Source of the DNA: Bin127 sp965221625
GTDB lineage: Bacteria; Chloroflexota; Dehalococcoidia; Lucifugimonadales; Lucifugimonadaceae
Direction: 5' to 3'
Assembly: GCA_965221625.1 (NCBI GenBank)
Contig: OZ244903.1
Coordinates: 868,001-932,000 of the forward strand
Length of the DNA: 64,000 nt
Numbering within the stretch: position 1 is the first letter of the stretch; the number at the start of each line of letters is the position of its first letter. This document shows, piece by piece, positions 33,827 to 42,074 of the stretch. The notes below the pieces were generated by a model. It saw only the letters and a list, made by a program, of their open reading frames with translations. It made no database searches and was not told the DNA's origin. The translations under genes were made by a program, and so were the position numbers.

Positions 33827-33945
33827 ACTAGGTTCGATTGCGATACTCGGATCCAGTCCCTCGTTGTCCAAAACCCTTCAATGTTCACCGACCAACCGTA
33901 TGTCCCTGAGCGTTTGGGAACAGTCTAGCGCGGCCTCACGATCGG

Positions 33946-34338
33946 TCAATCTCCGATCTCCGTGATCCCCCCGGAGACTTGTACCCGGTTCACGGTTCCA
34001 GATCGATCGTTCGCGACATCCACCAACGACGGCCAAGTCTTGACCATCTTCCAGGACAGATCCCAGTACTGGCAACTCGACCAACCCTTGCGCAACAAGA
34101 ACCAAGTTAAGTTGGAATGCCTCAGTATGGCGGCCTCGCTTTTCATCTTGTCGCGAGTGACGATCGACCATTGGTGTGGAGACGACGCAAGCGAGTTAAT
34201 CCAATCGGGATCCTGCGCGCCTTCCCAATCTTGATCTCGGATACTGACGACATCGTCGTCCGGCGAATCCGCACGGTGCAGTGCCCGGATTGCTGTTGCC
34301 AGAGATGGCGGCAAGTTCTCGTCAAAGAGGTAGTTCAC
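33946..34338 (-). CDS. PIN-like toxin (VapC45/DUF5615 type)
   Basis: A 130-residue PIN-like protein. It starts at GTG 34338, which overlaps the stop of the antitoxin gene (GTGA), and begins VNYLFDENLPPSLATAIRAL, with the F-D-E-N acidic motif of this family, followed by DDDVVSIRDQDWEG, DPDWINSL and WSIVTRDKM. Such proteins are inferred RNases. A longer open frame to 34422 exists but lacks the overlap and family match. It is the downstream gene of a two-gene toxin-antitoxin unit. Confidence 0.75.
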   Translation of the reverse strand: MNYLFDENLPPSLATAIRALHRADSPDDDVVSIRDQDWEGAQDPDWINSLASSPHQWSIVTRDKMKSEAAILRHSNLTWFLLRKGWSSCQYWDLSWKMVKTWPSLVDVANDRSGTVNRVQVSGGITEIGD

Positions 34339-35027
34339 GCCTTGACGAGCGACTTGCGACGTTGCCGGGCGCACTCGAATGCTAGTGCGTCGCGGACCGC
34401 TTGCTCTGAAACCTTGAACCACGATGCCACGGCTCGCAAGTCTTTACCCTCTGCGCGATACGCATCGGCAAGTGTTCGGGTAGCGACGCGGTACTCTGAC
34501 ATAATCGGTGCACCAAACGCAATCTTGGGGTCTAGACACACCGACTTCGGATCTATTTCCACTTGCCATTCCTTCGACGGGTACCACCTGACCGGTTCGT
34601 TCCCGTCCCAATCAATAGGTTCGAACAACGACGGCCGCACTACATCTTCGAACGTCAACTGGCTGTTTGCCGAAACATCTTCCAACCCGGCGGCAGTTTC
34701 CGCGAAGATGGCTGCACCGTCCGACAGGAACCGTTGATCTGAGAACGGGTACGCTGTGTCGAATCGATCGCGACAGTGAGCGGCGGTGCGGACGAGGACT
34801 CGCATCGAAACCCCTTCTTGACGAAAGGCTCGAATGTTGCGGATTTCGATGAGGTCCGCAAAGTCGAGGATGTAGCGTCCTTCGGATCGACGGTGAGAGC
34901 GGTTGTCCGCACGATCAAGCACGTGATTGACCACCCGATAAACGAACTCACGGTCGGAATTAGTCATCGCGCAGACTTCCGACGTGCTGTACATGCCTCG
35001 AGCTGCTCTTTCAGTCGTCAATGTCAT
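34335..35027 (-). CDS. DUF433 antitoxin (VapB45-like) with N-terminal regulatory domain
   Basis: An approximately 230-residue protein. The C-terminal part carries the DUF433 domain: PKIAFGAPIMSEYRVATRTLADAYRAEGKDLRAVASWFKVSEQAVRDAL, matching the family's pattern of a short helix-turn-helix. The N-terminal part (YSTSEVCAMT, then YILDFADLIEIRNIRAFRQEGVSM) resembles a MerR-like domain. Starts at ATG 35027 or 34994 are both possible. Its stop overlaps the PIN-like gene, so the two form a VapBC45-type pair. A distinct promoter region lies before it. Confidence 0.75.
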   Translation of the reverse strand: MTLTTERAARGMYSTSEVCAMTNSDREFVYRVVNHVLDRADNRSHRRSEGRYILDFADLIEIRNIRAFRQEGVSMRVLVRTAAHCRDRFDTAYPFSDQRFLSDGAAIFAETAAGLEDVSANSQLTFEDVVRPSLFEPIDWDGNEPVRWYPSKEWQVEIDPKSVCLDPKIAFGAPIMSEYRVATRTLADAYRAEGKDLRAVASWFKVSEQAVRDALAFECARQRRKSLVKA

Positions 35028-35230
35028 ACTCCAACTGCGCCCCAATGTTGTTGGTTCAATCGAAGATCCGCGATGTCCGAGTCAATTTGGTGTCGTGACA
35101 ATTCGTTGTAACCCGGTGAATCGGTATTATCTAACACCCGCGCGATATGTTCCGAGCAACGCGCCAGTTGTGACTACCAGTTAACCACGATTGGGAAATC
35201 GAGCCTAGTACCCACACGCCCCTCCAACCG

Positions 35231-36091
35231 TCAGCCGGTTTTGCGCGCCCGATCCAGCAATGCTTGCAGCGTTCCGCCCTCGATCGCTTGGCGATCTTCG
35301 ACGGATATGAAGGTTAGGTGGGTGCGGAATGCTTCCAAGGACTGCAGGTGTGTCATGTGCTTCTTGACTACGGGGAAGTCGGAACCCCAGCAGAGGCGCG
35401 TGCCGAACGCTTCGTAGCAAGCTTCGTAGACCCAGTGCGTGCCTTGATACGGGAAGTCCCAGGTGCGCTCAGGCTCGCAGAGGTAGTGGAAACCCGAGAG
35501 TTTGAGGTGCATGTTCGGCAGCTTCGCCGATTCGATGACGTTGTTAACCATTGCCTGCGCCGTGTCGCCGTAGGATTTGAGACCTGACATGTGATGGCAA
35601 AGGATCGGCACTTCGGGGAATGACTCAGCGACTTTGCGGATCTCCGATTGGTGGCGTGGTGCGATCGCCAACGAGGCGATTAGACCGACTTCTCTGGCGA
35701 CGCCAAAGAAGTCTTTTCCTTCTTGGGTGTTGAACCACCGTCCGTCGTCTTCGCTTGCAACGTATTGCGTGAACGCCTTCATCGGCCATCGTTCGGCGGC
35801 AGCTTCGAGACGTTTGGCTGCACCAGGCGTGTGGTAGGAGTCAGACCAGAACGAGTCGACGTCGGCGAACTGGTGCAGACGTTCTGGATGCTGTCGCACC
35901 TTCTCGGCTACGTAGTCGTTGTTGTTGCGATTCCGGTGGATCTGCGCGCACACGATCGTCGCCTGATCGACCCCGTTCTGGTCCATTTGGTAGAGCAATG
36001 CCTCGGCCGATCCGTGGTCGTTCGGGTCCGGTACCTCGGGCAGATACGGCCAGTAACCCCAAGCGTGGCAGTGGGAATCGATGATGGGCAT
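35231..36091 (-). CDS. Amidohydrolase family 2 metal-dependent hydrolase
   Basis: A 286-residue TIM-barrel protein of the amidohydrolase-2 family (PF04909). The metal motif IDSHCHAWG is at the N-terminus, a His-bearing strand follows (CHHMSGLKS), then HLKLSGFHYL and the C-terminal GSDFPVVKKHMTH. Substrate unknown; relatives include decarboxylases and lactonases. Transcribed away from amt; the neighbours give no hint about substrate. Confidence 0.85.
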   Translation of the reverse strand: MPIIDSHCHAWGYWPYLPEVPDPNDHGSAEALLYQMDQNGVDQATIVCAQIHRNRNNNDYVAEKVRQHPERLHQFADVDSFWSDSYHTPGAAKRLEAAAERWPMKAFTQYVASEDDGRWFNTQEGKDFFGVAREVGLIASLAIAPRHQSEIRKVAESFPEVPILCHHMSGLKSYGDTAQAMVNNVIESAKLPNMHLKLSGFHYLCEPERTWDFPYQGTHWVYEACYEAFGTRLCWGSDFPVVKKHMTHLQSLEAFRTHLTFISVEDRQAIEGGTLQALLDRARKTG

Positions 36092-36207
36092 GTGCGTTAG
36101 CTTCCTATTACATCGTCGGTCGTCGATGGCTTCTGCTATCTCGCATACTACATGCGCCGACGTTGCTAGAAAAAGTTGGTGTCAAAGGTCGGGAAGTTTA
36201 CGGAAGC

Positions 36208-36236
36208 GAAACATGTAGGAAACATACATGAAACAA
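36208..36236 (+). promoter_or_regulatory. Triple 11-bp-phased direct repeat before amt (PhoB/OmpR-type binding site?)
   Basis: GAAACAT starts at 36208 and 36219, and GAAACAA at 36230: three seven-base units separated by four bases, exactly 11 bp apart. Response regulators of the OmpR/PhoB family bind such phased 7-mers. TTTAAG (36248-36253), 11 bp after the last unit, fits a -10. It lies 55-85 bases before the amt start. Confidence 0.55.
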
Positions 36237-36291
36237 CGAAGGCGTAGTTTAAGTGGGTATCGATTAGAAAAGTGATCGGAGGAGTTCAGAA

Positions 36292-37527
36292 ATGGATACT
36301 GGACACATCGCCTGGATGTTGACAGCCACCCTGTTGGTGCTGTTTATGACACCCGGGTTGGCGTTCTTCTACGGCGGATTGGTGCGCGGTAGAAACGTAG
36401 TCAGCACTCTCATGTATTCGTTCATCGCGATGGGCGTGGCGAGTATCGTGTGGGTGCTATGGGGATTCTCGCTCGCGTTTAACGACGCCAGCAACATCGG
36501 TTGGAGCGGCGGTTTCGACTATATTGGATTCTCGAATATCGGCCTCGGCAACGATCAGCTCGGTTGGGACATCCCTGACCTTCTGGTCGCGGCATTCCAG
36601 ATGACTTTCGCGATCATCACCCCGGCCCTGATTACGGGTGCGTTCGTCGAGCGTTTCAAGTTCACGACCTACCTTGTATTCCTCGTGCTTTGGATCACTC
36701 TCGTCTATGCCCCAATCTGCTACTGGGTCTGGGGTGGAGGTTGGATCGGCGGACTTGATGGTGGCGCATTGGACTTTGCGGGCGGAACCGTCGTCCACAT
36801 CAACGCCGGCATCGCCGCGGTTGCGGCAGCAGCATTGGTCGGCAAGCGTCGCAATGCTGGTCTCGAACCGCACAACGTCCCGTACGTAGTTCTCGGTGCC
36901 GCAATCCTCTGGATTGGTTGGTTCGGATTCAACGCCGGCTCGGCTGGTGCAGCCAGCGGTACCGCAGTCATTGCATTCGTCAACACCAACACGGCAGCAG
37001 CCACCGCAGCGGTCGTATGGGCGTTGCTATCCTACGCCCACACCGGACGCATCAGCGCAGTCGGTGTCGCCACCGGCGTCGTCGCCGGTTTGGTGGCGGT
37101 AACTCCTGCTGCTGGCTTCGTTGGCGGCATGGGTGCGTTTGCGATCGGTTTAGGAGCAGGAATCATCTGCCACTACGCAGTCCACTTCGAGATCTTGCAC
37201 AAGATCGGCATCGATGACTCGCTTGAGGTATTCGGCGTGCACGGCATCGGCGGTATCTGGGGCGCGCTTGCCACAGGTATCTTCGCTTGGAGTGCGCTCA
37301 CCGGCTCCGACGGCGGTTTGGTTGACGGCAACGCCGGACACGTCGTGGCGAACCTTATCGCAATCGTCGCCACCTTGGCCTACTCCGGTGTCGTGTCGTT
37401 CATCATCCTCTTCGTCCTCGACAAGATCCCCGGCCTCGGCTTGCGGGTCTCCGCGGAAGAGGAAGACCTAGGCATCGACATCACGGCGCACGGCGAACGC
37501 GGATATGTCGCGGATGGCGCAGACTAA
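36292..37527 (+). CDS. amt: Ammonium transporter
   Basis: Amt (411 aa) conducts ammonium across the membrane. There are about 11 transmembrane helices. Family signatures: FFYGGLVRGRNVVSTLMYSF, then AFQMTFAIITPALITGAFVERFKF, the DFAGGTVVHINAGIAA segment with the conserved pore His, and GVHGIGGIWGALATGIFA with the second His. GGAGGAG precedes the ATG. A P-II gene follows, as is typical, so uptake is likely gated by nitrogen status. Confidence 0.97.
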   Translation: MDTGHIAWMLTATLLVLFMTPGLAFFYGGLVRGRNVVSTLMYSFIAMGVASIVWVLWGFSLAFNDASNIGWSGGFDYIGFSNIGLGNDQLGWDIPDLLVAAFQMTFAIITPALITGAFVERFKFTTYLVFLVLWITLVYAPICYWVWGGGWIGGLDGGALDFAGGTVVHINAGIAAVAAAALVGKRRNAGLEPHNVPYVVLGAAILWIGWFGFNAGSAGAASGTAVIAFVNTNTAAATAAVVWALLSYAHTGRISAVGVATGVVAGLVAVTPAAGFVGGMGAFAIGLGAGIICHYAVHFEILHKIGIDDSLEVFGVHGIGGIWGALATGIFAWSALTGSDGGLVDGNAGHVVANLIAIVATLAYSGVVSFIILFVLDKIPGLGLRVSAEEEDLGIDITAHGERGYVADGAD

Positions 37528-37636
37528 TCCCGAGTGGCGCATCAAAGCGTAACAATGTAAAGAGAGGCGATCGGCACTTGGCGTTGGGGCTATGCCGGGT
37601 GTCGTCCGCCTCCGAACCTAGGAAGGAACAAAACCA

Positions 37637-37993
37637 ATGTTGAAAATAGAAGCGGTGGTACGCCCGGAACGGACGTCAACGGTGCTCGACGCATTGACGA
37701 CGGCCGGAGTCAAGGGATACTCCTACTGGAATATCACCGGCAAGGGACAACAGGAAGGCGTTGAGGTCTTCACTGGACGCGGCGGGCACCTTTCGCATCG
37801 CGCCGCGTTGCCGAAGACGATCGTCATGACCGTCGTCCCAAACGACATGAAGGACACTGTAGTGTCGGCGATCATTGATGCTTCGAAAACCGGCGACGAC
37901 GGAGCGATCGGAGACGGCAAGATCTTCGTAACGGAGGTCGCAGACTCGATCCGAGTTAGAACCGGCGAAGCGGGTGACGCTACAGTCAGCTGA
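37637..37993 (+). CDS. glnK: Nitrogen regulatory protein P-II (GlnK-like), no T-loop tyrosine
   Basis: P-II (118 aa) sits beside amt and is expected to bind it in response to ATP/ADP and 2-oxoglutarate. It begins MLKIEAVVRPERTSTVLDAL and has the second signature GDGKIFVTEVADSIRVRTGE. The T-loop is GKGQQEGVEVFTGRGG: the Tyr that enteric P-II proteins uridylylate (Tyr51) is Phe here, so regulation by uridylylation is unlikely. A terminator follows. AGGAAGGA precedes the ATG. Confidence 0.9.
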   Translation: MLKIEAVVRPERTSTVLDALTTAGVKGYSYWNITGKGQQEGVEVFTGRGGHLSHRAALPKTIVMTVVPNDMKDTVVSAIIDASKTGDDGAIGDGKIFVTEVADSIRVRTGEAGDATVS

Positions 37994-38060
37994 CCTACGT
38001 TGACGATTGGTCGGGATCGGGCTGTCAGCTCGCTTTCGACCAAAACTCAATACGAAACAC

Positions 38061-38127
38061 ACCGGTACGGTGACGTTGCGGGCGCGGATGCGTCAGCATC
38101 GTGAACCGTGCCGGTCTTCTTTGTTTT
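38061..38127 (+). terminator. Terminator after glnK
   Basis: ACCGGTACGGT (38061-38071) pairs with ACCGTGCCGGT (38105-38115) with a single T-G wobble. The 33-base loop region includes a GACG/CGTC helper stem. CTTCTTTGTTTT follows, a good U-rich tail. It ends about 134 bases after the glnK stop. Confidence 0.6.
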
Positions 38128-38156
38128 GCGCATCGCAGTGCAGCGCGAAAATCAGT

Positions 38157-38184
38157 TTGCCGTCGTGTTTGAGATTGGTAAAAT
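38157..38184 (+). promoter_or_regulatory. Promoter of the tRNA-Trp gene
   Basis: TTGCCG (38157-38162), a 16-bp spacer and TAAAAT (38179-38184). Transcription would begin about 38191, nine bases before the mature tRNA 5' end. Confidence 0.5.
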
Positions 38185-38199
38185 CGAAGTTACAGACGG

Positions 38200-38276
38200 A
38201 GGAGCGTAGCTCAGTTGGCTAGAGCGTTGGTCTCCAAAACCAAAGGTCGCGGGTTCGAATCCTGCCGCTCCTGCCA
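38200..38276 (+). tRNA. tRNA-Trp (CCA)
   Basis: Acceptor stem AGGAGCG/CGCTCCT, D arm GCTC/GAGC, anticodon stem TTGGT/ACCAA with loop CTCCAAA (anticodon CCA at 38234-38236) and T loop GTTCGAA. The CCA end is encoded at 38274-38276. Confidence 0.97.
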
Positions 38277-38319
38277 CCTGCCTTCGAAAAGTTGGCACAG
38301 GTGGCACCGTTTGTGGAGT

Positions 38320-38406
38320 GCCGGGATGCTGAAATTGGTAGACAGGCTACGTTGAGGGCGTAGTGCTCGTAAGGGCGTGTGGGTTCGAGTCCCACTCTCG
38401 GCACCA
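38320..38406 (+). tRNA. tRNA-Leu (GAG)
   Basis: Acceptor stem GCCGGGA/TCTCGGC with one G-T pair, a long variable arm, and anticodon loop TTGAGGG with anticodon GAG. TTCGAG T loop and encoded CCA (38404-38406) are present. Confidence 0.95.
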
Positions 38407-38478
38407 AGCTGATAGGTATCGTTATCGGAGCGTCGTGAAATGTCGGCGTTGCACGGAAACTTTACTGTTTCGGATCAA

Positions 38479-38555
38479 GGCGACGTAGCCAAGTGGTCTA
38501 AGGCAGGGGTTTGCAAAACCTCGATTCGGCGGTTCGAATCCGCCCGTCGCCTCCA
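38479..38555 (+). tRNA. tRNA-Cys (GCA)
   Basis: Acceptor stem GGCGACG/CGTCGCC; anticodon loop TTGCAAA region gives anticodon GCA; T arm GGCGGTTCGAATCCGCC is regular. Encoded CCA at 38553-38555. Confidence 0.96.
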
Positions 38556-38913
38556 TCGATCTTCGTCGTATGGGATTTCTTCGTGATCTAAGCGCACCCC
38601 GCAGGCGTCGTTGTCGAGTTCCCCCAAAGCAAGATGCGGGGGATGTCGCTCACTCGCCGCCGATGCCCGGGGTGCGTGGTAAAAGAACAATCGGGTGATC
38701 ACACCTTCGTCTCGAAGCACCAATCCGATCAAATCGAGTCATCGTTACGCACTCACTTCGACGCGGGGTTCTCGACCAATTGGAAGCCCAGCCACTTCAG
38801 TAAACCAGGCGTCGTCGCGTGGCACGCTGAAAATCGCCATGGATCGTTACGGGTCTAGTCAGACAGTTCGTGGTCGCGTGAGTCTCGGTGCGTTCACGGC
38901 TTCGATTCGTCGG

Positions 38914-38942
38914 TTGACAGATTGACAACGCAGGTGTAACTT
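38914..38942 (+). promoter_or_regulatory. Candidate promoter of importer 2
   Basis: A perfect TTGACA at 38914-38919 (a second one at 38922-38927). With a 17-bp spacer the -10 would be TAACTT (38937-38942), which is weak. It lies 90-120 bases before the lipoprotein start. Confidence 0.4.
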
Positions 38943-38962
38943 GATCTGTGCATGGCGAACCC

Positions 38963-39008
38963 GCAATGTGCATGATTCCCAATATCATGCATTGCAGGTT
39001 TCGAAACC
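38963..39008. promoter_or_regulatory. Two palindromes in the leader of importer 2
   Basis: First: GCAATG-T-GCATGAT (38963-38976) and ATCATGC-ATTGC (38984-38995), an inverted repeat with one bulge and a seven-base centre. Second: the perfect 12-base palindrome GGTTTCGAAACC (38997-39008). They lie between the candidate promoter and the start codon, positions typical for repressor operators or leader hairpins. Confidence 0.5.
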
Positions 39009-39031
39009 AGAACAAATGACGAGGTGCCGAG

Positions 39032-41059
39032 ATGCGAATCTTGTACTCGAAGGCGATCCTTAGTGCCCAGTCGGCAAAGGCGTACCTAATCGGCGCATTA
39101 CTTCTGGCGACGGCCGTAACCGCCGCATGTGGTTCGACCGAAACGGTTGTCGAAACCGTCATCGTCGAGCGAACTGTGCCCGAGACAGTTATCCAAACTG
39201 TGGTTGTGGAGAGGGAGGTGCAGGTACAAGGTGAAACTGTCGTCCAGACCGTAGTGGTCGAACGGGAAGTGCAGGTCCAAGGCGACACAGTAGTTCAGAC
39301 GGTTGTCGTCCCGCAGGAAGTGGTGGTGGAAAAGGAGGTGATTCGCGAAGTTGAGAAAGAGGTCGCCGTCGAAGTCGTTGTAACCGCGACGACTGCTCCC
39401 GCACAGGTCGCGCCACCTCCTGAATTCCAAGGCAATCTGAGGTTGGGCGAAATCCTAGTCGACCCGCCGGTGTTCCTTCCGAGCAAGCAAGGCACCGGCA
39501 ACATGCAGCTTCTCATCTTCTGGGGCTTCTTCGAGCCTCTAATGTGGGCACAGCACTCCGATCCGCCAAGTCTGAATCTTGACGAAATGACGTACAACCA
39601 CGGCATCGCCGAATCTTGGGAGGTCGCCGCGGACACTAGCGCAGTAACTTTCAAGATCCGCGATGGTGTCGCATTCCACCAGGACTGGAATGGCAACGAC
39701 TGGGGCAACGTCTCTGCCGCCGACGTCGAGTGGAGCTACGGCGACGCGTTGCGCGAAGGCAGCATCAACCAGCGCGCTCAAGGCATCCAACGCTTCGTCA
39801 CCGATTTCGAGGCGATCGACGACATGACGGTTCGGATGAACATTCGCGACAACCAGTTGGATCCGCAGTGGTATCACATCATTTCGAACACTACCCTCGG
39901 TTCACCAGTCATCGTCCCTAAACGCCTACATGACGAGATGGGCGAGGAAGCAGCGAACTTGACGCCTGTCGGCACCGGTACCTTCCGCATCACAGAGTGG
40001 ATCACCGACAGCAACGTGCGGGCGGAACCGGTTGCGGATCACTACCGACAGCAACCGAGTGTTGCATCGTATGAGGTAATCCTGATGCCAGAGCCGTTGG
40101 CAAGGATCGCCGCACTCCAGACCGGTTTGATACACGTCGCCCGCGTCCCGCTAAAGCTGATCAAAAACACGGTCAACAACATCGATGGTGCCCGACCGCA
40201 AGTAGTTGGCCCGCCGATTAACCAAGTTGTCATGTTCGCCGGTAACTACTGGGCAGAGACTGATCAGAACGGAGAGGACATCTACCGACAACGAGAAGGA
40301 TTCTTGCCGGACGAAGAGCATCCTTGGATCGGCGATCCCGACGATACGGCATCTATGGAACGCGCCAACAAGGTGCGACGTGCTTTGAGATTGGGGATCG
40401 ATCGGCAGACGATCGTTGACGAGATCCAATCAGGCGTCGGACGTCCCTTGACCAACTCAATGAACGCTTTCCCTGGCGATCCGCACTGGCGAGACGAGTT
40501 CGACATCCAATACGACCCAGAAGAGGCGAAACGATTGCTGGCAGAAGCCGGATACCCGGACTGCTTCCCGTTCAAGTATCACGTCGCACCCGGCAAGGAG
40601 TGGGACGAAGAGGTCGGCGGTGCCGTTGCACAGTACTGGCGTGAACTAGGATGCGAAGTTACCGTCGACGCGACCGACTACGGAGCTGCACGTCCGCGAC
40701 TGGTTAACCGCCAGAAACAGATACCTTGGATGATTCAAGCGGGAACTAACGCACGACCGGACGTATTCTTCGGATCCGTGTATCGTCCGTCGGGCGGTTT
40801 CAACTACGGCATTGAGTTGCCGAACGAGATCACAGCGATATCTGAGCGCAACCTCGACCTTGCTTCCACCACTCTCGAATCGAGGATTCAAAACTCGGTG
40901 GATTGGTGGTCCTACGTCAACGAATGGAACCTGGTGGCTTCGGTAAGCACCTTGCCCACGTCGGTGGTGCTCAGACCTGAGATCACCTCGTACTCACCGT
41001 ACATGAACACCGGACCTGAGTTCGTCGCACCGGAGACGGTAGTGATGAGCGGCGAGTAG
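39032..41059 (+). CDS. ABC transporter substrate-binding lipoprotein, family 5, importer 2
   Basis: A 675-residue binding lipoprotein. The signal ends at Cys33 (lipobox T-A-A-C). Residues about 37-115 form a V/E/Q-rich spacer with three copies of a unit reading roughly ETVVQTVVVEREVQVQG. The SBP_bac_5 domain follows: VTFKIRDGVAFHQDW, SAADVEWSYGDALREG, then VRRALRLGIDRQTIVDEI and the late EWNLVASV segment. It is similar in layout to importer 1. Two permeases follow a 15-bp hairpin. Substrate unknown. Confidence 0.88.
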   Translation: MRILYSKAILSAQSAKAYLIGALLLATAVTAACGSTETVVETVIVERTVPETVIQTVVVEREVQVQGETVVQTVVVEREVQVQGDTVVQTVVVPQEVVVEKEVIREVEKEVAVEVVVTATTAPAQVAPPPEFQGNLRLGEILVDPPVFLPSKQGTGNMQLLIFWGFFEPLMWAQHSDPPSLNLDEMTYNHGIAESWEVAADTSAVTFKIRDGVAFHQDWNGNDWGNVSAADVEWSYGDALREGSINQRAQGIQRFVTDFEAIDDMTVRMNIRDNQLDPQWYHIISNTTLGSPVIVPKRLHDEMGEEAANLTPVGTGTFRITEWITDSNVRAEPVADHYRQQPSVASYEVILMPEPLARIAALQTGLIHVARVPLKLIKNTVNNIDGARPQVVGPPINQVVMFAGNYWAETDQNGEDIYRQREGFLPDEEHPWIGDPDDTASMERANKVRRALRLGIDRQTIVDEIQSGVGRPLTNSMNAFPGDPHWRDEFDIQYDPEEAKRLLAEAGYPDCFPFKYHVAPGKEWDEEVGGAVAQYWRELGCEVTVDATDYGAARPRLVNRQKQIPWMIQAGTNARPDVFFGSVYRPSGGFNYGIELPNEITAISERNLDLASTTLESRIQNSVDWWSYVNEWNLVASVSTLPTSVVLRPEITSYSPYMNTGPEFVAPETVVMSGE

Positions 41060-41099
41060 GCGATCCAACCGCCAACATGGTCGCATAGGCGCGATCACT

Positions 41100-41136
41100 G
41101 GACGGCGAGTCGTGAGGGAACCACGGCTCGCCGTCC
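41100..41136 (+). promoter_or_regulatory. Large hairpin between binding-protein and permease genes (importer 2)
   Basis: GGACGGCGAG (41100-41109) pairs perfectly with CTCGCCGTCC (41127-41136); a T-G pair and CGTG/CACG extend the stem to 15 bp around a seven-base loop. It ends 20 bases before the permease start and has no U-tract, so attenuation or mRNA processing is more likely than full termination. Confidence 0.65.
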
Positions 41137-41155
41137 GTAAGTTTGAGTTGCAAAA

Positions 41156-42073
41156 TTGAGGCGTTTGATACTCCGCAGATTGATCGCTGCGGTCGTGGTG
41201 TTGTTGCTAGCGAGCGTCTTGGTATTCGCACTGTCGCGGATGAGCGGCGATCCGCGTCATCTCTTTCTCAGTGAATACACGACGAAGGAGCAGTGGGAGG
41301 CTTGGGGGCGCGAGTTCGGGTTGGACAAGCCGTATCACGAGCAGTATCTGACGTGGTTACTCGGTGCCATTCGCGGCGACTTCGGGATTTCCGTTAAGGA
41401 CCAGATCCCGGCGACGACAGTCGTGTTTCAACGCGCACCTGCGACGTTGCAGTTGGCGGCGGGAGCCTACGTCTTCGCATTACTGCTCGGACTGCCGTTG
41501 GGCATCTTCTCCGCCATCAAGCGCGGTACGCTAATCGACCTCTTTGCAAGGACGTTCGCACTATTGGGTCAGGCGATGCCGGGTTTCGTGCTGGCGATCT
41601 TGCTGATCATGTTCATCGCGGTTCGACTGGAGTGGTTGCCCAGCGGAGGGCGCGGCGATTTCAAGAACTTGGTACTGCCGTCCATCACCTTGGGATGGTT
41701 CGCAGCTGCCGCATTGCTTCGGTTGACGCGTTCGGCGATGCTCGAGATCTTGGACAGTGAGTTCGTGAAGCTGGCACGCGCCAAAGGGGCGTCTCAATCG
41801 ACGGTTGTGGTGAAGCATGCATTCCGCAATGCCATCATCGTGCCGTTAACCTTTGCTGGGGTTTTCCTCACCGCACTGCTCACCGGTGCCGTCGTAACAG
41901 AGACCGTATACGGATGGCCGGGGTTGGGGAGATTGGCATGGCAGGCGGTAAACGGAACCGACTTCCCAGTCATCAGCGCGATCGTCATGTTCGCCACCGC
42001 GGCTTACATGTTCATGAACCTCCTCGTCGACGTCCTATACGGTGTCTTGGACCCGCGGATTAGGCAGAGCTGA
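41156..42073 (+). CDS. ABC transporter permease, OppB/DppB-like, importer 2
   Basis: A 305-residue permease starting at TTG 41156 (RRLILRRLIAAVVVLLLASVLVF). The conserved GDPRHLFLSEYTTKEQWEAWGREFGLDKP loop closely resembles importer 1. EAA loop: ILDSEFVKLARAKGASQSTVVV. It ends LDPRIRQS. The next permease begins two bases after the stop. Confidence 0.93.
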   Translation: MRRLILRRLIAAVVVLLLASVLVFALSRMSGDPRHLFLSEYTTKEQWEAWGREFGLDKPYHEQYLTWLLGAIRGDFGISVKDQIPATTVVFQRAPATLQLAAGAYVFALLLGLPLGIFSAIKRGTLIDLFARTFALLGQAMPGFVLAILLIMFIAVRLEWLPSGGRGDFKNLVLPSITLGWFAAAALLRLTRSAMLEILDSEFVKLARAKGASQSTVVVKHAFRNAIIVPLTFAGVFLTALLTGAVVTETVYGWPGLGRLAWQAVNGTDFPVISAIVMFATAAYMFMNLLVDVLYGVLDPRIRQS

Positions 42074-42074
42074 G

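Larger units (their letters stand above)
38556..39031. other. Intergenic region after the tRNA cluster
   Basis: 476 bases with only short open frames that have no family resemblance. The last 120 bases hold a promoter-like pair and two palindromes described separately. I see no integrase remnant or att-site duplication next to the tRNA genes. Confidence 0.5.

Noticed and set aside
38200..38555. tRNA cluster as an integration site of a mobile element
   Set aside because: No integrase gene and no repeated tRNA 3' end downstream were seen.
38634..38858. Small gene after the tRNA cluster (74 codons)
   Set aside because: No start context, no motif, and several overlapping frames of similar length.
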